This document shows positions 45,266-55,627 of a stretch of DNA of 64,000 nucleotides, piece by piece. The stretch spans positions 20,663,823 through 20,727,822 of the forward strand of contig JASXTE010000010.1 of assembly GCA_030280995.1 (NCBI GenBank), in the 5' to 3' direction. Below the pieces are notes generated by a model. That model ran no database searches and was not told where the DNA came from. It saw only the letters and a list, made by a program, of their open reading frames with translations. Made by a program: the position numbers and the translations under genes. Numbering within the stretch: the first letter of the stretch is position 1; each line of letters starts with the position of its first letter. The DNA is from Hemileia vastatrix. Taxonomy: Eukaryota; Basidiomycota; Pucciniomycetes; Pucciniales; Zaghouaniaceae.

Positions 45266-48200
45266 CATATAGTGATGAAAATGATGTCTGTATGCTGTAA
45301 GATGATTTTTCCATCTTTGAAACTCCAATATTAAATATGAACTCAAATGAATCTTTAATGAGATTTGAGGATGCTGAAATCATTAAGGATATACAAGCTG
45401 ATAACTTAAAAATGACACCTATCATGGTTCCAGCTATCATTTCTGGAGAAAATGTAAATATAGTATTGGACACAGGAGCTTCTGGTTCTGTTGTTTCTAC
45501 AAATACATTACAGAAAATTGATAGTGAGTATAAGTCAAAGCTTTAACCCCTTCAAGGTAAAAATTGGAGAGGTGTTGGATCAGTACTACACCTCATTGGT
45601 AAATAAAAAGCTGCAGTTTTCTTTAAACATCAACATGGTTATGTTAGAGTAAACTGTGACTTTGTAGTAATGGATAATACTAATTTTAGTAACTGTTTTA
45701 TTATTGGAAATGACATTCTGACTAAGTTTGGTGTGAAATTAGACCCTTCTAATAATAGTTTTACAATTGACATGAATGGTAAAATAATATTTCGAATAAA
45801 TTCTTTTAACACCCTCTTACACATTGTGTCAGTGATAAATTTTCCATGCAAAGGAAGAGAATCCAATGAAATGGAGCTTCTGGAAATAGAAATTTCAAAA
45901 GAAGCATTTGGCACTCAGATAAGTGAGGCTGAGAAAAAAATATTTTGGACTTTGTTAAAACATTTCCAATGGCTTTTGCTCATGGGACCAATGAACTTGG
46001 CCTTGTAAAAGATCATGAGATGAAAATTAGTTTAACCTGTCATATGGATAATATTCCTGCTAGTCTTAAAAAGAAACAATACCCTTCTTCACCAATGAAG
46101 AGGAAAGACATAAAGGAAAATATTAAGATGTTATTAAAAATGAAAATTCTTGAGAAGGTTGAAACTACACCAAAATATTGTGTAATATCACCAGTGCTAA
46201 TTTCTTATAAACAATATAAAGCAAGACTGTGTGGTGACTATAGAGAATTAAATACATTTACAGTAGATGATATTTATCCTTTTCCAAGGATTGCCTCTAT
46301 ACATGCTACCCTTAAAGGTGCTAAGTATATAAGTTGCCTAGATGGAGATAAAGGGTACCATCAGATTCTTGTAGAAACCAATTCAGAGAACTTTTTGTTG
46401 ATAACAACACATATGGGAATATATAAATATGTCAGGATGCCATTCGGACCAACAACTGCTCCTTCAGTATTTTAGAAGTTAATGGATATAACATTCCATA
46501 ATGAAATGATTGAAGGATGTTTAATGGTATACATTGATGACATCATAGTGTTCTCTAAGACATATTATGAACACTTAATCCATTTAAAGAAGTTATTTCA
46601 AAAAATGGCTGAAATAAAAATGACCCTTGCATTGAAAAAATGTAAATTTGGGTTTGAGTCTTTAAAGGTGCTTGGTCATATTGTATCTGGCTTACAAATA
46701 TGTGTAGACCAAAATAAGGTGGCTGCAATCAAGAATATTGGAATTCCTGAAAATTAAAAGGACGTACAATCTTTTTTTGGTATGTGTGGTTATTATAGAC
46801 AATATTCAAAGAACTACCAATAAATAGCTGCACCATTGGACACACTGATTAAGAGATCAGAAACTTTAATTTGGAATTATGAAAGACAACAGGCTTTTGT
46901 TAAATTGAAAGAATGTTTGATGATAGCTCCTATATTGGGATTACAAGATTTCCAACTGCCATTTGTACTGTATACAGATGCAAGTTTTATTGGTCTGGGT
47001 GCTGCTTTGCATCAAAAACAATTATTGAAGGAAAAATGTCTGAAGTAGTAATTTGCTATATTTCACGTACTCTAAGAAGTAGTGAATTGAAATACAGTGC
47101 TACTCAACTTGAATGTTTGGCAGTAGTATGGGCTCTTGAGAAGCTACATTATTACCTTGGAGACCAAAAATTTGAGTTAATAACTGACTGTAGTGCAGTT
47201 AAGTCACTCTTAAACATGAAAACTCTTAATAGACATATGTTTAGATGGCAATTTGCTGTACAAGAATACAGAGGATAGATGACTATTACACATAGAGCAA
47301 GAGCCTTACACTCTAATGTAGATATGTTATCTAGAGTACCTCTACCAAATAATGATGATAATCCTGCTTATGTTCCTGAAACAGAGATTATTAACATTTA
47401 TGGAATTTATATTGTAGATATTGAGGATGAATTTATGCAATCAATTCTTGATAATTATGCTTCAGATCCTGACTTTAGTAAACTTACTACAATATTAAAT
47501 GATCAATCTAATTCTTCAATGAGTGTTTTAATTAAAACATTGCCACATAAGTATAAAGAAGCATTAGAAAAAGGAAAAGTTTCCATTGAGGATGGCTTTA
47601 TATATTACAGGAAGCAATTAAGCAATGTAATTTTAATTCCCCCTTCAATGAAGGAGTTAATGTTAAATATATGTCATGATGATATATTAGCAGGTCATTT
47701 TGACTTCCATAAAACATTAACCAGAGTAAAAAATACAGCTTGGTGGATTAACATGTCTTATGATGTTCAAAACTATGTTGAGACATGTGATTCTTGTCAA
47801 AAATCTAAAAGATTAAAAGGCAAAAAAACTGGTTTATTACAACAAATTGAGCAACCAAAAACTCCATGGTAAACAGTTAACATGTACTTTGTAATAGGTT
47901 TGCCAATAGAAGGGCATAAGAGTTATAACTCCTGCTGGGTAATTGTAGATAGATTTACAAAAATTTGTATATTTTTCCAATCCACAAAAAGTTTTCTGCA
48001 AATGACTTAGCTTTTTTATGGTGGACACAAATGTTAAATATAGCAGGTTTCCCCAAAGCAATAGTCTCAGACAGAGATCCAAAATTTACTTCTGAGTTCT
48101 GGACATCACTTATGGATCTCTCAGGGTGTCAATTAAAACTTTCTACAGCACACCATCCACAAACTGATAGGCTAGCAGAAACAATGATACAAACTTTAGA

Positions 48201-49047
48201 AGATATGATAAGAAGATATTGTGCTTTTGGTCTTGACTTTAAATACAATGGAAAATTCACACATGATTGGGTAACCCTTATCCCAGGTTTAGAATTTTCA
48301 CACAATAGTACAGTACATTCTGTCACTGGCAAAAATCCATTTGAGTTATGGTTGGGTTATGTACCTAATACCCCTGCTAAAACTCTTAAAAAATTACCTA
48401 TATTGGATATCCATACAGGTACAAAATCATTTCTTCAGATGCAAGAATTATGCAGAAAGCATGCTCAAGAATGTATAAATAAGGCATTTGAGTATGAGAA
48501 GAAAAGATGGGATAAATCCCATAAAGTTCAAATGTTCAAAGAGGGTTATGAAGTCCTTATTTCTACACCACATTTCAATTTAAATGGTAATGTTAAATTG
48601 AAGTATCCATTCATTGGACCATTTGTAGTAGAAAAGATGTTTGGTAACAATGCTGTTGAAGTTATTCTATATGCACCATATGATAGAAAACATCCAGTAT
48701 TTCCTATTTCTCATATAAAACCATAGAATTCTAATGATACTGCTCTATTTCCAAGAAGATCAGGAAGGCATAAACAGAAACTTGAAGAAATAGTTGAAAA
48801 GCCAGAAATTGAAAAGATACTAAAAAATAGACACCTTACTAAAGGAAAGGGAGTTGAGTATCTATTAAGGCTTAAAAATAAATCAAGTGAATATGACCAG
48901 TGGATTCCAGAAAATGAAATCTCTGATCTTAAAAATCTCTTGAAAAATTTATTACCAAATAATACTGTTAAAATTCAGTATATTTATCATAGAAATTTTA
49001 AAATTATTTTTATTTTCACTCCTTACTTATTCATTAAAATTTCTTAA
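45266..49047 (+). pseudogene. Element D pol: protease, RT, RNase H, integrase, chromodomain-like tail
   Basis: The protease has IVLDTGASGSVVS (45463 onward), intact. RT has PASLKKKQYPSSPMKRKDI, RLCGDYRELNTFTVDDIYPF, LDGDKGYHQI and an intact YIDDIIVFSKT. RNase H has FVLYTDASFIGLGAALHQ. Integrase has CHDDILAGHFDFHKT, CDSCQKSKRLKG, SDRDPKFTSEF and LAETMIQTL (Glu retained). The tail has EIEKILKNRHLTKGKGVEYL...QWIPENEISDLKNLL, a chromodomain-like segment; the AT-hook-like motif has decayed to SGRHKQ. Frames change near 45950, 47000 and 47900, and stops occur (45544, 46471, 47276, 48724 and others), so it is inactive, although the catalytic residues survive. Confidence 0.85.
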
Positions 49048-49080
49048 CATTTTTTTTATTGTTTTTTTTGGGTGAGGGAG

Positions 49081-49187
49081 TGTCAGCCTAGGTATCTCTA
49101 GGACTGAGTAATTCTTATGTTTAAAATAAGATAACCTTAATTAAATTTAGCTTATTAATTAAAAATAAGGTTAAAATACTTATATAT
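49081..49187 (+). repeat. 3' LTR of element D, first part
   Basis: It follows the polypurine tract GGGTGAGGGAG (49070-49080) and begins TGTCAGCCTAGGTATCTCT. It is cut at 49187 by element E and continues at 57655-58703. Confidence 0.9.
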
Positions 49188-49960
49188 TGTCACCGGACGA
49201 CCTACGCACAAAGTCGAGGATGTTCCTGCAAGTGAGATGAGGGATTTTAGAAACTTCTTCGAAGCACAGAGGAATGATTCGAGGAAATGATTAGAAGGTT
49301 ACTTGAAGTAATAGCTATAGGTTCGAGGTTTGTTCGAGAAGAATTATAAACTAGTTCCAAGGTAATAATAATTCTTAAAATCTCACGAAGGGTTGGAAAC
49401 TCAATAATCAAAGATTTAGGATTTAGAAATGAATATTGAGAAAGTAAAAGAAAGATACAATAACAATGATTTAACTTTTAAGGATTTACCACTATTAATG
49501 TAAATACGATATTATAATTTAATTCTAAGGAATATCGAACCAAAATACCCAACTCGTTTATATCCTTTGTTCCTCCTCGCATTGAGCTCCCTTCCATCGC
49601 AGCATTCCCATTCCATTGACCATTACTAACATACACTTAGACCCTCTCCACTAAATATCCGTCCATGCTCAATTTACCCCTTTTAATTAATTAACAAAAC
49701 TTTAATGAAAAAACTACTACTATACTATTTCGTTGATCCTAGCGCTGTGCGTAGCTTATTGAAAAGGACTAAGGTACCCTATTGGGAGATTGACTAATTT
49801 AGATTTAGAGTTTAGGCTAGCGCAGTTAAATAGTAAGTACACAAAGGAAAATTGCAGTTGCTATGGAGAATTGCTTTCTGCGCTTCGAGTACAGATTTAG
49901 GACTTGATATTATTGATTTATTGAGTTAATTTCGCCTCGAGTGTCACGTGGCGCGTGACA
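49188..49960 (-). repeat. 3' LTR of element E
   Basis: On the plus strand it begins TGTCACCGGACGACCTACG and ends TGTCACGTGGCGCGTGACA, a local 7-bp inverted repeat (TGTCACG/CGTGACA). Inside it there is no obvious polypurine tract for the gag-pol strand; the adjacent sequence is GATGCCCGGGTATAAAA. Confidence 0.93.
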
Positions 49961-49970
49961 GATGCCCGGG

Positions 49971-49977
49971 TATAAAA
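49971..49977 (+). promoter_or_regulatory. TATA box for the antisense gene of element E
   Basis: TATAAAA lies just inside the LTR, 92 bp upstream of the ATG at 50069, in CCCGGGTATAAAAAATGCG. The distance suits a short 5' UTR starting near 50000. Confidence 0.55.
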
Positions 49978-50068
49978 AATGCGAACTCCGTTGAGCTTGA
50001 ACCATCTTCCCACACTAATTTCCCTTGTCTAATACTTTTTCCCTCATCTCTCAATTATTTATTTTATA

Positions 50069-51020
50069 ATGAACTGCCCTACTCCCACACCCACGCCTCC
50101 ACACCCTAAAGCGGATGGGGGAATAATCACACGACAGTTTTCACAGACTTGCACAGCTTGTGAAAGCATGGAATATTTCTGTGTCGAAAGTACGGCGACT
50201 CGAGGCCCTCGCCAGAAATGCGAGTTTTGCCGTTGGCGGCGAGTGGCGTGCGATGCGTTGACAAAGAACGCGGAAATCGAAAAACAATTTACAAAAACAA
50301 AATTTTGGGTAGTTCAGAAGACCAAAGAGGTGGTTGAAGAAATTTGGGATGTCTCGATCGAAGATGAACAATCGGTGGGGGAAAATGATAAGGAGATGAA
50401 CAACGAGATCTCAACCTGGGTAACCCAGGCCATGAGTTCAAAGCGAGGTGTCGAGGAAGAGGTCGACAAATTGGTGGGGGAGGATGAAGATGAAGTCCCT
50501 GTTCCAGGGCGGGCACCCAAGAAACGACGGGTGGTCATCGAGGACGATGAGGAAGAGAGAGAGGCAGAAGTCGAAGTGGCGCCCAGGTTATTTCTGGAGC
50601 CTGATCCCATCTTCGAGGTAAGTTTTAATTGTTTTATTTCAAGGATGAAGTTACTGATGAGTCTTGTTTTAGACATCGAATAACCTGGAAGAGCCGATTG
50701 CGGAGCCTGCGCCGGTTATACCAACTGAGGCAAACCCTCCAGCCACGGAAGTAGTTGAAGAGCCCGAAGACACCCTGGACCAGGTGTGGTCGAAGAAACC
50801 TCGTCAAGGTCGACGAGTAAGGTTCGCGGAAGAACTATGTGGGGAGGTTGACGCTATTATTGATGCTGCTTCCTTCGACGTGGCGGAGGAGCTCTTGGAG
50901 ATTGGAGAGGTGGTTCCGGTAGGAGAGGAGGAGGTATTTGATAAATGCAGGAAGGAGATAAGGGTAGTTTTGGAGAAAATGAAAAGATTGGTTCGAGAAA
51001 AATTAAAAGAAAAAATTTGA
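50069..51020 (+). CDS. Zn2Cys6-like accessory protein of element E, antisense to gag-pol
   Basis: Exon 1 is 50069-50617 (183 codons); a 55-bp intron (GTAAGT to TTTTAG, 50618-50672) is removed in phase 0; exon 2 is 50673-51020, for about 298 aa. Residues about 31-69 contain Cys with spacing CX2CX6CX12CX2CX6C, exactly the layout of fungal Zn2Cys6 binuclear clusters (CTACESMEYFC, then CEFCRWRRVAC). An acidic stretch, a basic patch PKKRRV (possible nuclear signal), a further acidic/proline region, RQGRRVRF and a helical basic C-terminus follow. A DNA-binding regulator is plausible, but function is unproven. It lies inside the LTRs of E, convergent with pol and with its own TATA box, so it probably travels with the element. 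Confidence 0.72.
50618..50672 (+). other. 55-bp intron in the accessory gene of element E
   Basis: GTAAGT donor, an internal TTACTGATG branch-like site and TTTTAG acceptor. Without splicing, the frame runs into out-of-character sequence and stops at 50681-50683. Splicing restores a long acidic frame to 51020. Confidence 0.7.
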
Positions 51021-51970
51021 AATGAAAAGGAGATGGAAAGAAGTAGAAAAAAAATTGTATTTTAGTTTTATTTTATTTTTATTTTATTTTATTATTAGTA
51101 TTATTTTTTTTTATTGTAGGGGAATGTTGTTAATTTTACAAGATTTGAGAGAGAGAAAAAGAAGAGAAAAAAAAAAGAAAAAAGAAGTTTTAAATAAAAA
51201 AATTTAGAATTTGAAAGAAGAATTTTAAAGAAAGAAAAAAGGTTGTTTTAATTGAAGGAAGTTTTAGTGTTTTTAAAAGAAAAATTTTTATGTAAGAAAA
51301 GAGAGAGAAAAAGAAACGGTTTTGTGATTGAGATAAGTTTGTTAAATTGAGGATTTTTAAATTTTTTTTTTTTTTTTTTTTAAGAAATTTTAGTTTGAAA
51401 AAAGAGGAGAAAGAAAAGAAAAAAAACAAAGTGTAGAATTTAAGAGAGTTTGAAAAGAAGATTTATTTGTTTCGAAGAATTATTATAGGGAGATTCAGGG
51501 GTTGAAGTTAAGTTCGAGGAAATGGTCGTGCCATACAGGATTTGATGATTCGAAGGAAAGAAAGTCTTTAAAAGAGAGAATAAATTTTTTGAAAGAGAAA
51601 TTTTTGAAGAGAATTTTAAATTTAAGAAAAGAATGTATTTAAAGAATTGAAGAAGAAAAGAAAGAAAATATTTAGAGAGATTTATGAGTTTTTTTATTTT
51701 ATTTTATTATTTATGTTTATCCTATTTTATTTTATTTTGTTTTATTTTATTTTATTTTATTTAATTTTAATTTTGATTTTATTTTATTTTATTTTATTGT
51801 ATTTAATTTTATTTTTGATTTTATTTTTAGTTGGTTTTGGAGGAAATTTATAGAAGGAGAAGAAAGAAAAAAGAAGAGAGAAAAAAGAAAACAAGGCTAA
51901 GAAATTTAAGAGGTGTTTTAGATTTTAAAGAAAGAAAGAAAAAGAAAAGAAAATTTTAAATAAAGAAATT
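51021..51970. other. Low-complexity region between the convergent accessory gene and pol
   Basis: No gene is recognised. The + strand is A/G-rich with runs of AAAGAAG, plus (TTTTA)n-like stretches at about 51058-51115 and 51695-51835. It would serve as the 3' UTR of both convergent genes. Short open frames here are compositional. Confidence 0.6.
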
Positions 51971-54900
51971 TTAAGGTTTTGGTTTTAAAGGATATTTCGA
52001 ATGAAAAGATTTTAGGAGTTCAGGAGCGTTAGAAACATTGATGGCTGGTTCCCAGGATGTTTTGTCTGAGTCATTGAGGAAGCCTTCCCATTCCACGAGG
52101 TATTGAAGTTTCCCCTTGCGTATTCTTGAATCAAGGATACGACTTACTTCCCACTCTAGATGATCTTCTACTTCGACCGGTTCCGGAGGGGGTTGGTTCT
52201 TGCCCGGGTATATTTCTCGAGCCAGTTCCAGGAGAGATACATGGAAAACAGGGTGAATCGCCTGCCATTTAGGAGGTAACTTGAGTCGAAATGCAGTTTT
52301 AGAGACTTCAGAGTCGATTTCGAATGGTCCCAAGCGCTTTTCAGCCAGTTTCTTTGATGGTCTTGTTGTTTGAATGTTTCGTGCGTCAAGCCATACTTTG
52401 TCGCCTGGTTTAAAGGAAGGAGCAGATTGTCGATGTTTGTCGGCCTGTTCCTTGTATCTTCGAATCGCTGATTCCAAATTTTTTTTAAGTTCTTCTTGGA
52501 GTCGTGATATAGTTCGAAGATAATGTTCCGCAGGATGATTAGTTCCTACATGAATTGAGTTGAATCGAGGATGTCGTCCATAAATGGTTTCGAAGGGAGA
52601 TTGTTGTGTCGAAGAATGAGTCGAGTTATTATAAGCAAATTCGGCCAATGGTAGCCATGTGGTCCAATCGTCTTGTTGGTAACTGACATACATTCGAAGA
52701 TATTGTTCGAGGATTTGGTTAACTCTTTCTGTTTGACCATCAGTTTCAGGGTGATAGGCCGTGGAGAGATTCCTCGTGATATTGAGTTGTCGACACAGTT
52801 GGGTCCAGAATGTGGATACAAACAATGAGCCTCTATCTGAAATAATATCATTTGGTAAGCCGTGTTTAGAAAATATATATTCTAGAAACAATTTTGACAA
52901 ATCTTCTGCTGTAGCAGTAGTAGTGGTTTTAATAAAAATAGACATTTTTGAAAATCTATCTACTATTACTAATATAGCATCAAAATCATTAGAAATAGGA
53001 AGTTGAGAAATGAAATCCATCGATAAAGATTCCCAAGGTTTAGAGGGAATAGGAAGTGGTTGAAGCAACCCATGCTTCCGGTGACGGGGAGCCTTATTCC
53101 TATTACATTCGTAACAAGCTTTTATATAGGCCTTGATTTCCTTGGTCATACCTGGCCAGAAGAAATCCCTCGCTATTAACTGGTAGGTTTTATCAACCCC
53201 AAAATGACCAGCTAACGGAGAATCATGTCGACTGTTGAAAATCCATAATTTTATCTCATTGTTGTCGGGTATGACTACTCTACCTTCGAAGACTAATAGA
53301 CCTGATTCAATACTAAATCTTTTGGCCCCTTGCTTCGAGAGTATTTTGTCTTTTAACCCTAAACAATAATCGTCCTTCGACTGAGCTTTGAGGATGTTGG
53401 ATAGTGGATTTCGAAAAGATTGAATTGTCATCGAATTAAGTTGATGAGTTGTTAACATTGATTCGTTGAAGATTGATTGCACATTTGCTGGGTTCTTGTC
53501 AGCAAATGCGTCCCCCCGCTGTGGGTAAACGTCGTCCCGACGTGACAAGATATCTGGGACAATGCAGTTTTTTCCTGGGCGATAGGAAATAGAGAAAGAA
53601 AATTCGGACAAAAATTCAGCCCACCTGGCTTGACGCCTGGTTAACACTTTAGAAGACATGAAGTATTTCAAAGCATTATGATCTGTTAAAATTTGAAAAG
53701 GACTATCTAGGCTGAGAAGAAAAGAACGCCATTTTTTAAGACAATAGATAATAGCTAAAAGCTCTTTGTCATGAATTTCATAATTTAATTCCGCAGCTAT
53801 GAGTTTGCGTGACTCAAAAGCAACAGGATGAAACAAATTTGTTTCAGGATTTAATTGGGAGATGACCCCTGCAATAGCATAATCGCTCGCATCTGTCTCA
53901 ACTATTGTCGAGGCTGAAGGATCAAAATGTCGAAGAATTGGGGCTGTGGTGAACGCCGTTTTTAGTGCTTCGAATTCCTTTCGTGCTGTAGAAGTAAAAA
54001 CAAAAGGAATATCTTTTCTAAGAAGAGAAGTAAGATTGGAAATAGTTTTAGAGTAATCTTTAATAAATCTTCTATAGAAGTTTGCAAAACCCAAAAATCC
54101 TTGGAGTGATTTAATGTTTTTGGGCTCAGGCCATTCCAGGATTTTCTGGATTTTTTTATCATCCATGACTAAACCGTCAGTGGACATCGTAAAACCCAAA
54201 AAATCAATTGATTTGAGGTGGAATTCGCATTTATTATGCTTGGCGTAGAGACCATGATCTCGAAGACGATTTAGGACCTGTCGAACATGATGAATATGTT
54301 CATCCAGTGTTTTCGAGAATATTAAAATATCATCTAAATAGACGACTACAAATTGTTCAACAACATCCTGAAAGATATCATTAACAAAAGTTTGAAAAGT
54401 TGAAGGTGCGTTACATAATCCAAAAGGCATAACTAAATATTCAAAACTACCAAATCTAGTCCACATTGCAGTCAGTGGTTCATGACCTTCCGCAATGCGA
54501 ATAAGATTGTAAGCGCCTCTAAGATCAATTTTAGAAAAGAAATTAGCACCATTGAAAAGGGTAAGAAGTAATGACATAGGAGGAACAGGATATGCATTCT
54601 TCTTCGTGACTGTGTTGAGCTTTCTATAGTCAACACACAACCTAAGACTACCGTCCTTCTTTTTTACAAAGAGGACAGGAGAGCCGGTTGGAGATTTACT
54701 GGCTCTGATGAAACCTTTGGCTACATTCTCTGCAATGTAGTCTCGAAGAACTTGAGATTCGTCCTTCGATAAATAATAGACAGGACCTGCCGGAGGTACT
54801 GGGCCTATTAACTCTATTTGATGGTCGTAGGGTCGATGAGGTGGTAACTTATCAGCCTTGCGGATTGAGAAAACATCGAGGAAATCGTGGTAGATTTCCG

Positions 54901-55627
54901 GTAGAGTTGATTTGATGGCTTCAACGTTTATTTGGTCATCCTCTTCATCTTCGAGAGAATCTGTCGAGGGGATACCTGTATTGAGAGAGCAGAATTCGAT
55001 TACTTTGAGGCAATTTAAATCCTCTTCGAGTGAAGTCATCGAGCTAGAAGGGTTAGCCAATTGCTCATTTAAAGAAGGTACAGATGCTTGCAAGTCATCT
55101 GGCAGAGACTTGTCCTCTAGCAGGACGTTGTCAGGCAGGTTGTTTAACTCCCTATTGACCTGCATTGAAGAATCAGAAATATACTTAGAGCGTGGGGTGA
55201 TCAATCCCCTAGTCCAATCAATTTCGGGATTCCAATGCGTTAAAAAGTCATGGCCAAGAATGGTATCGTCCATCCTTGGGGCGTCCAAGACTGATAATTC
55301 CCACTCGAAGGGGGGAAAATTCGGAAAGTTGAAAACCCATAAAACTTTCTTACTTACCCAATATTTGGGCTCCTCTGATTTGACCAAATAGATGGGAGTT
55401 CGATTGATATCTGTAAATGTTAGTTGAAGCTTCTCGGCAAAAGATAAATTAACAAAAGAAATTGAAGCTCCAGAGTCTATAAGACAACTGAAGGGGATAT
55501 CCTCCTTAAAAAGAATGAATCTCAAGCGGTTTAAGGCAACTCCAGTCCTTAAGACATGGAGGTTCTGTGCACTGGGAGAGATAAGATAGTTTGCTTTGCA
55601 CACAAGTAAACTATCTACTAGTTTTTT
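51971..55627 (-). CDS. pol: Element E Pol polyprotein (protease, RT, RNase H, integrase, chromodomain)
   Basis: About 1.2 kaa without a stop. Counting from the GTG-coded residue at 55603: retropepsin LIDSGAS about 41-47 with ILGHDF at 115-120; RT from about 250, KKKDGSLRLCVDYRKLN 314-330, VMPFGLCNAPSTFQ 391-404 and YLDD 422-425; RNase H VETDASDYAIAGV from 568 and DHNAL at 641; integrase zinc finger His793, His800, Cys830, Cys833; DDE triad Asp863, Asp923, Glu959; chromodomain about 1150-1203 (EWEVSRIL, YLVEWEGF, TSWEP) with aromatic-cage Trp residues. The frame has no credible ATG and opens only a few codons before the gag stop, so expression by -1 frameshifting from gag is expected. It appears competent. 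Confidence 0.95.
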   Translation of the reverse strand, partial: KKLVDSLLVCKANYLISPSAQNLHVLRTGVALNRLRFILFKEDIPFSCLIDSGASISFVNLSFAEKLQLTFTDINRTPIYLVKSEEPKYWVSKKVLWVFNFPNFPPFEWELSVLDAPRMDDTILGHDFLTHWNPEIDWTRGLITPRSKYISDSSMQVNRELNNLPDNVLLEDKSLPDDLQASVPSLNEQLANPSSSMTSLEEDLNCLKVIEFCSLNTGIPSTDSLEDEEDDQINVEAIKSTLPEIYHDFLDVFSIRKADKLPPHRPYDHQIELIGPVPPAGPVYYLSKDESQVLRDYIAENVAKGFIRASKSPTGSPVLFVKKKDGSLRLCVDYRKLNTVTKKNAYPVPPMSLLLTLFNGANFFSKIDLRGAYNLIRIAEGHEPLTAMWTRFGSFEYLVMPFGLCNAPSTFQTFVNDIFQDVVEQFVVVYLDDILIFSKTLDEHIHHVRQVLNRLRDHGLYAKHNKCEFHLKSIDFLGFTMSTDGLVMDDKKIQKILEWPEPKNIKSLQGFLGFANFYRRFIKDYSKTISNLTSLLRKDIPFVFTSTARKEFEALKTAFTTAPILRHFDPSASTIVETDASDYAIAGVISQLNPETNLFHPVAFESRKLIAAELNYEIHDKELLAIIYCLKKWRSFLLSLDSPFQILTDHNALKYFMSSKVLTRRQARWAEFLSEFSFSISYRPGKNCIVPDILSRRDDVYPQRGDAFADKNPANVQSIFNESMLTTHQLNSMTIQSFRNPLSNILKAQSKDDYCLGLKDKILSKQGAKRFSIESGLLVFEGRVVIPDNNEIKLWIFNSRHDSPLAGHFGVDKTYQLIARDFFWPGMTKEIKAYIKACYECNRNKAPRHRKHGLLQPLPIPSKPWESLSMDFISQLPISNDFDAILVIVDRFSKMSIFIKTTTTATAEDLSKLFLEYIFSKHGLPNDIISDRGSLFVSTFWTQLCRQLNITRNLSTAYHPETDGQTERVNQILEQYLRMYVSYQQDDWTTWLPLAEFAYNNSTHSSTQQSPFETIYGRHPRFNSIHVGTNHPAEHYLRTISRLQEELKKNLESAIRRYKEQADKHRQSAPSFKPGDKVWLDARNIQTTRPSKKLAEKRLGPFEIDSEVSKTAFRLKLPPKWQAIHPVFHVSLLELAREIYPGKNQPPPEPVEVEDHLEWEVSRILDSRIRKGKLQYLVEWEGFLNDSDKTSWEPAINVSNAPELLKSFHSKYPLKPKP

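Noticed and set aside
50141..50676. Minus-strand open frames opposite the element E accessory gene
   Set aside because: Shadows of the plus-strand gene; Ser/Pro-rich from the complementary acidic codons, with no motifs.
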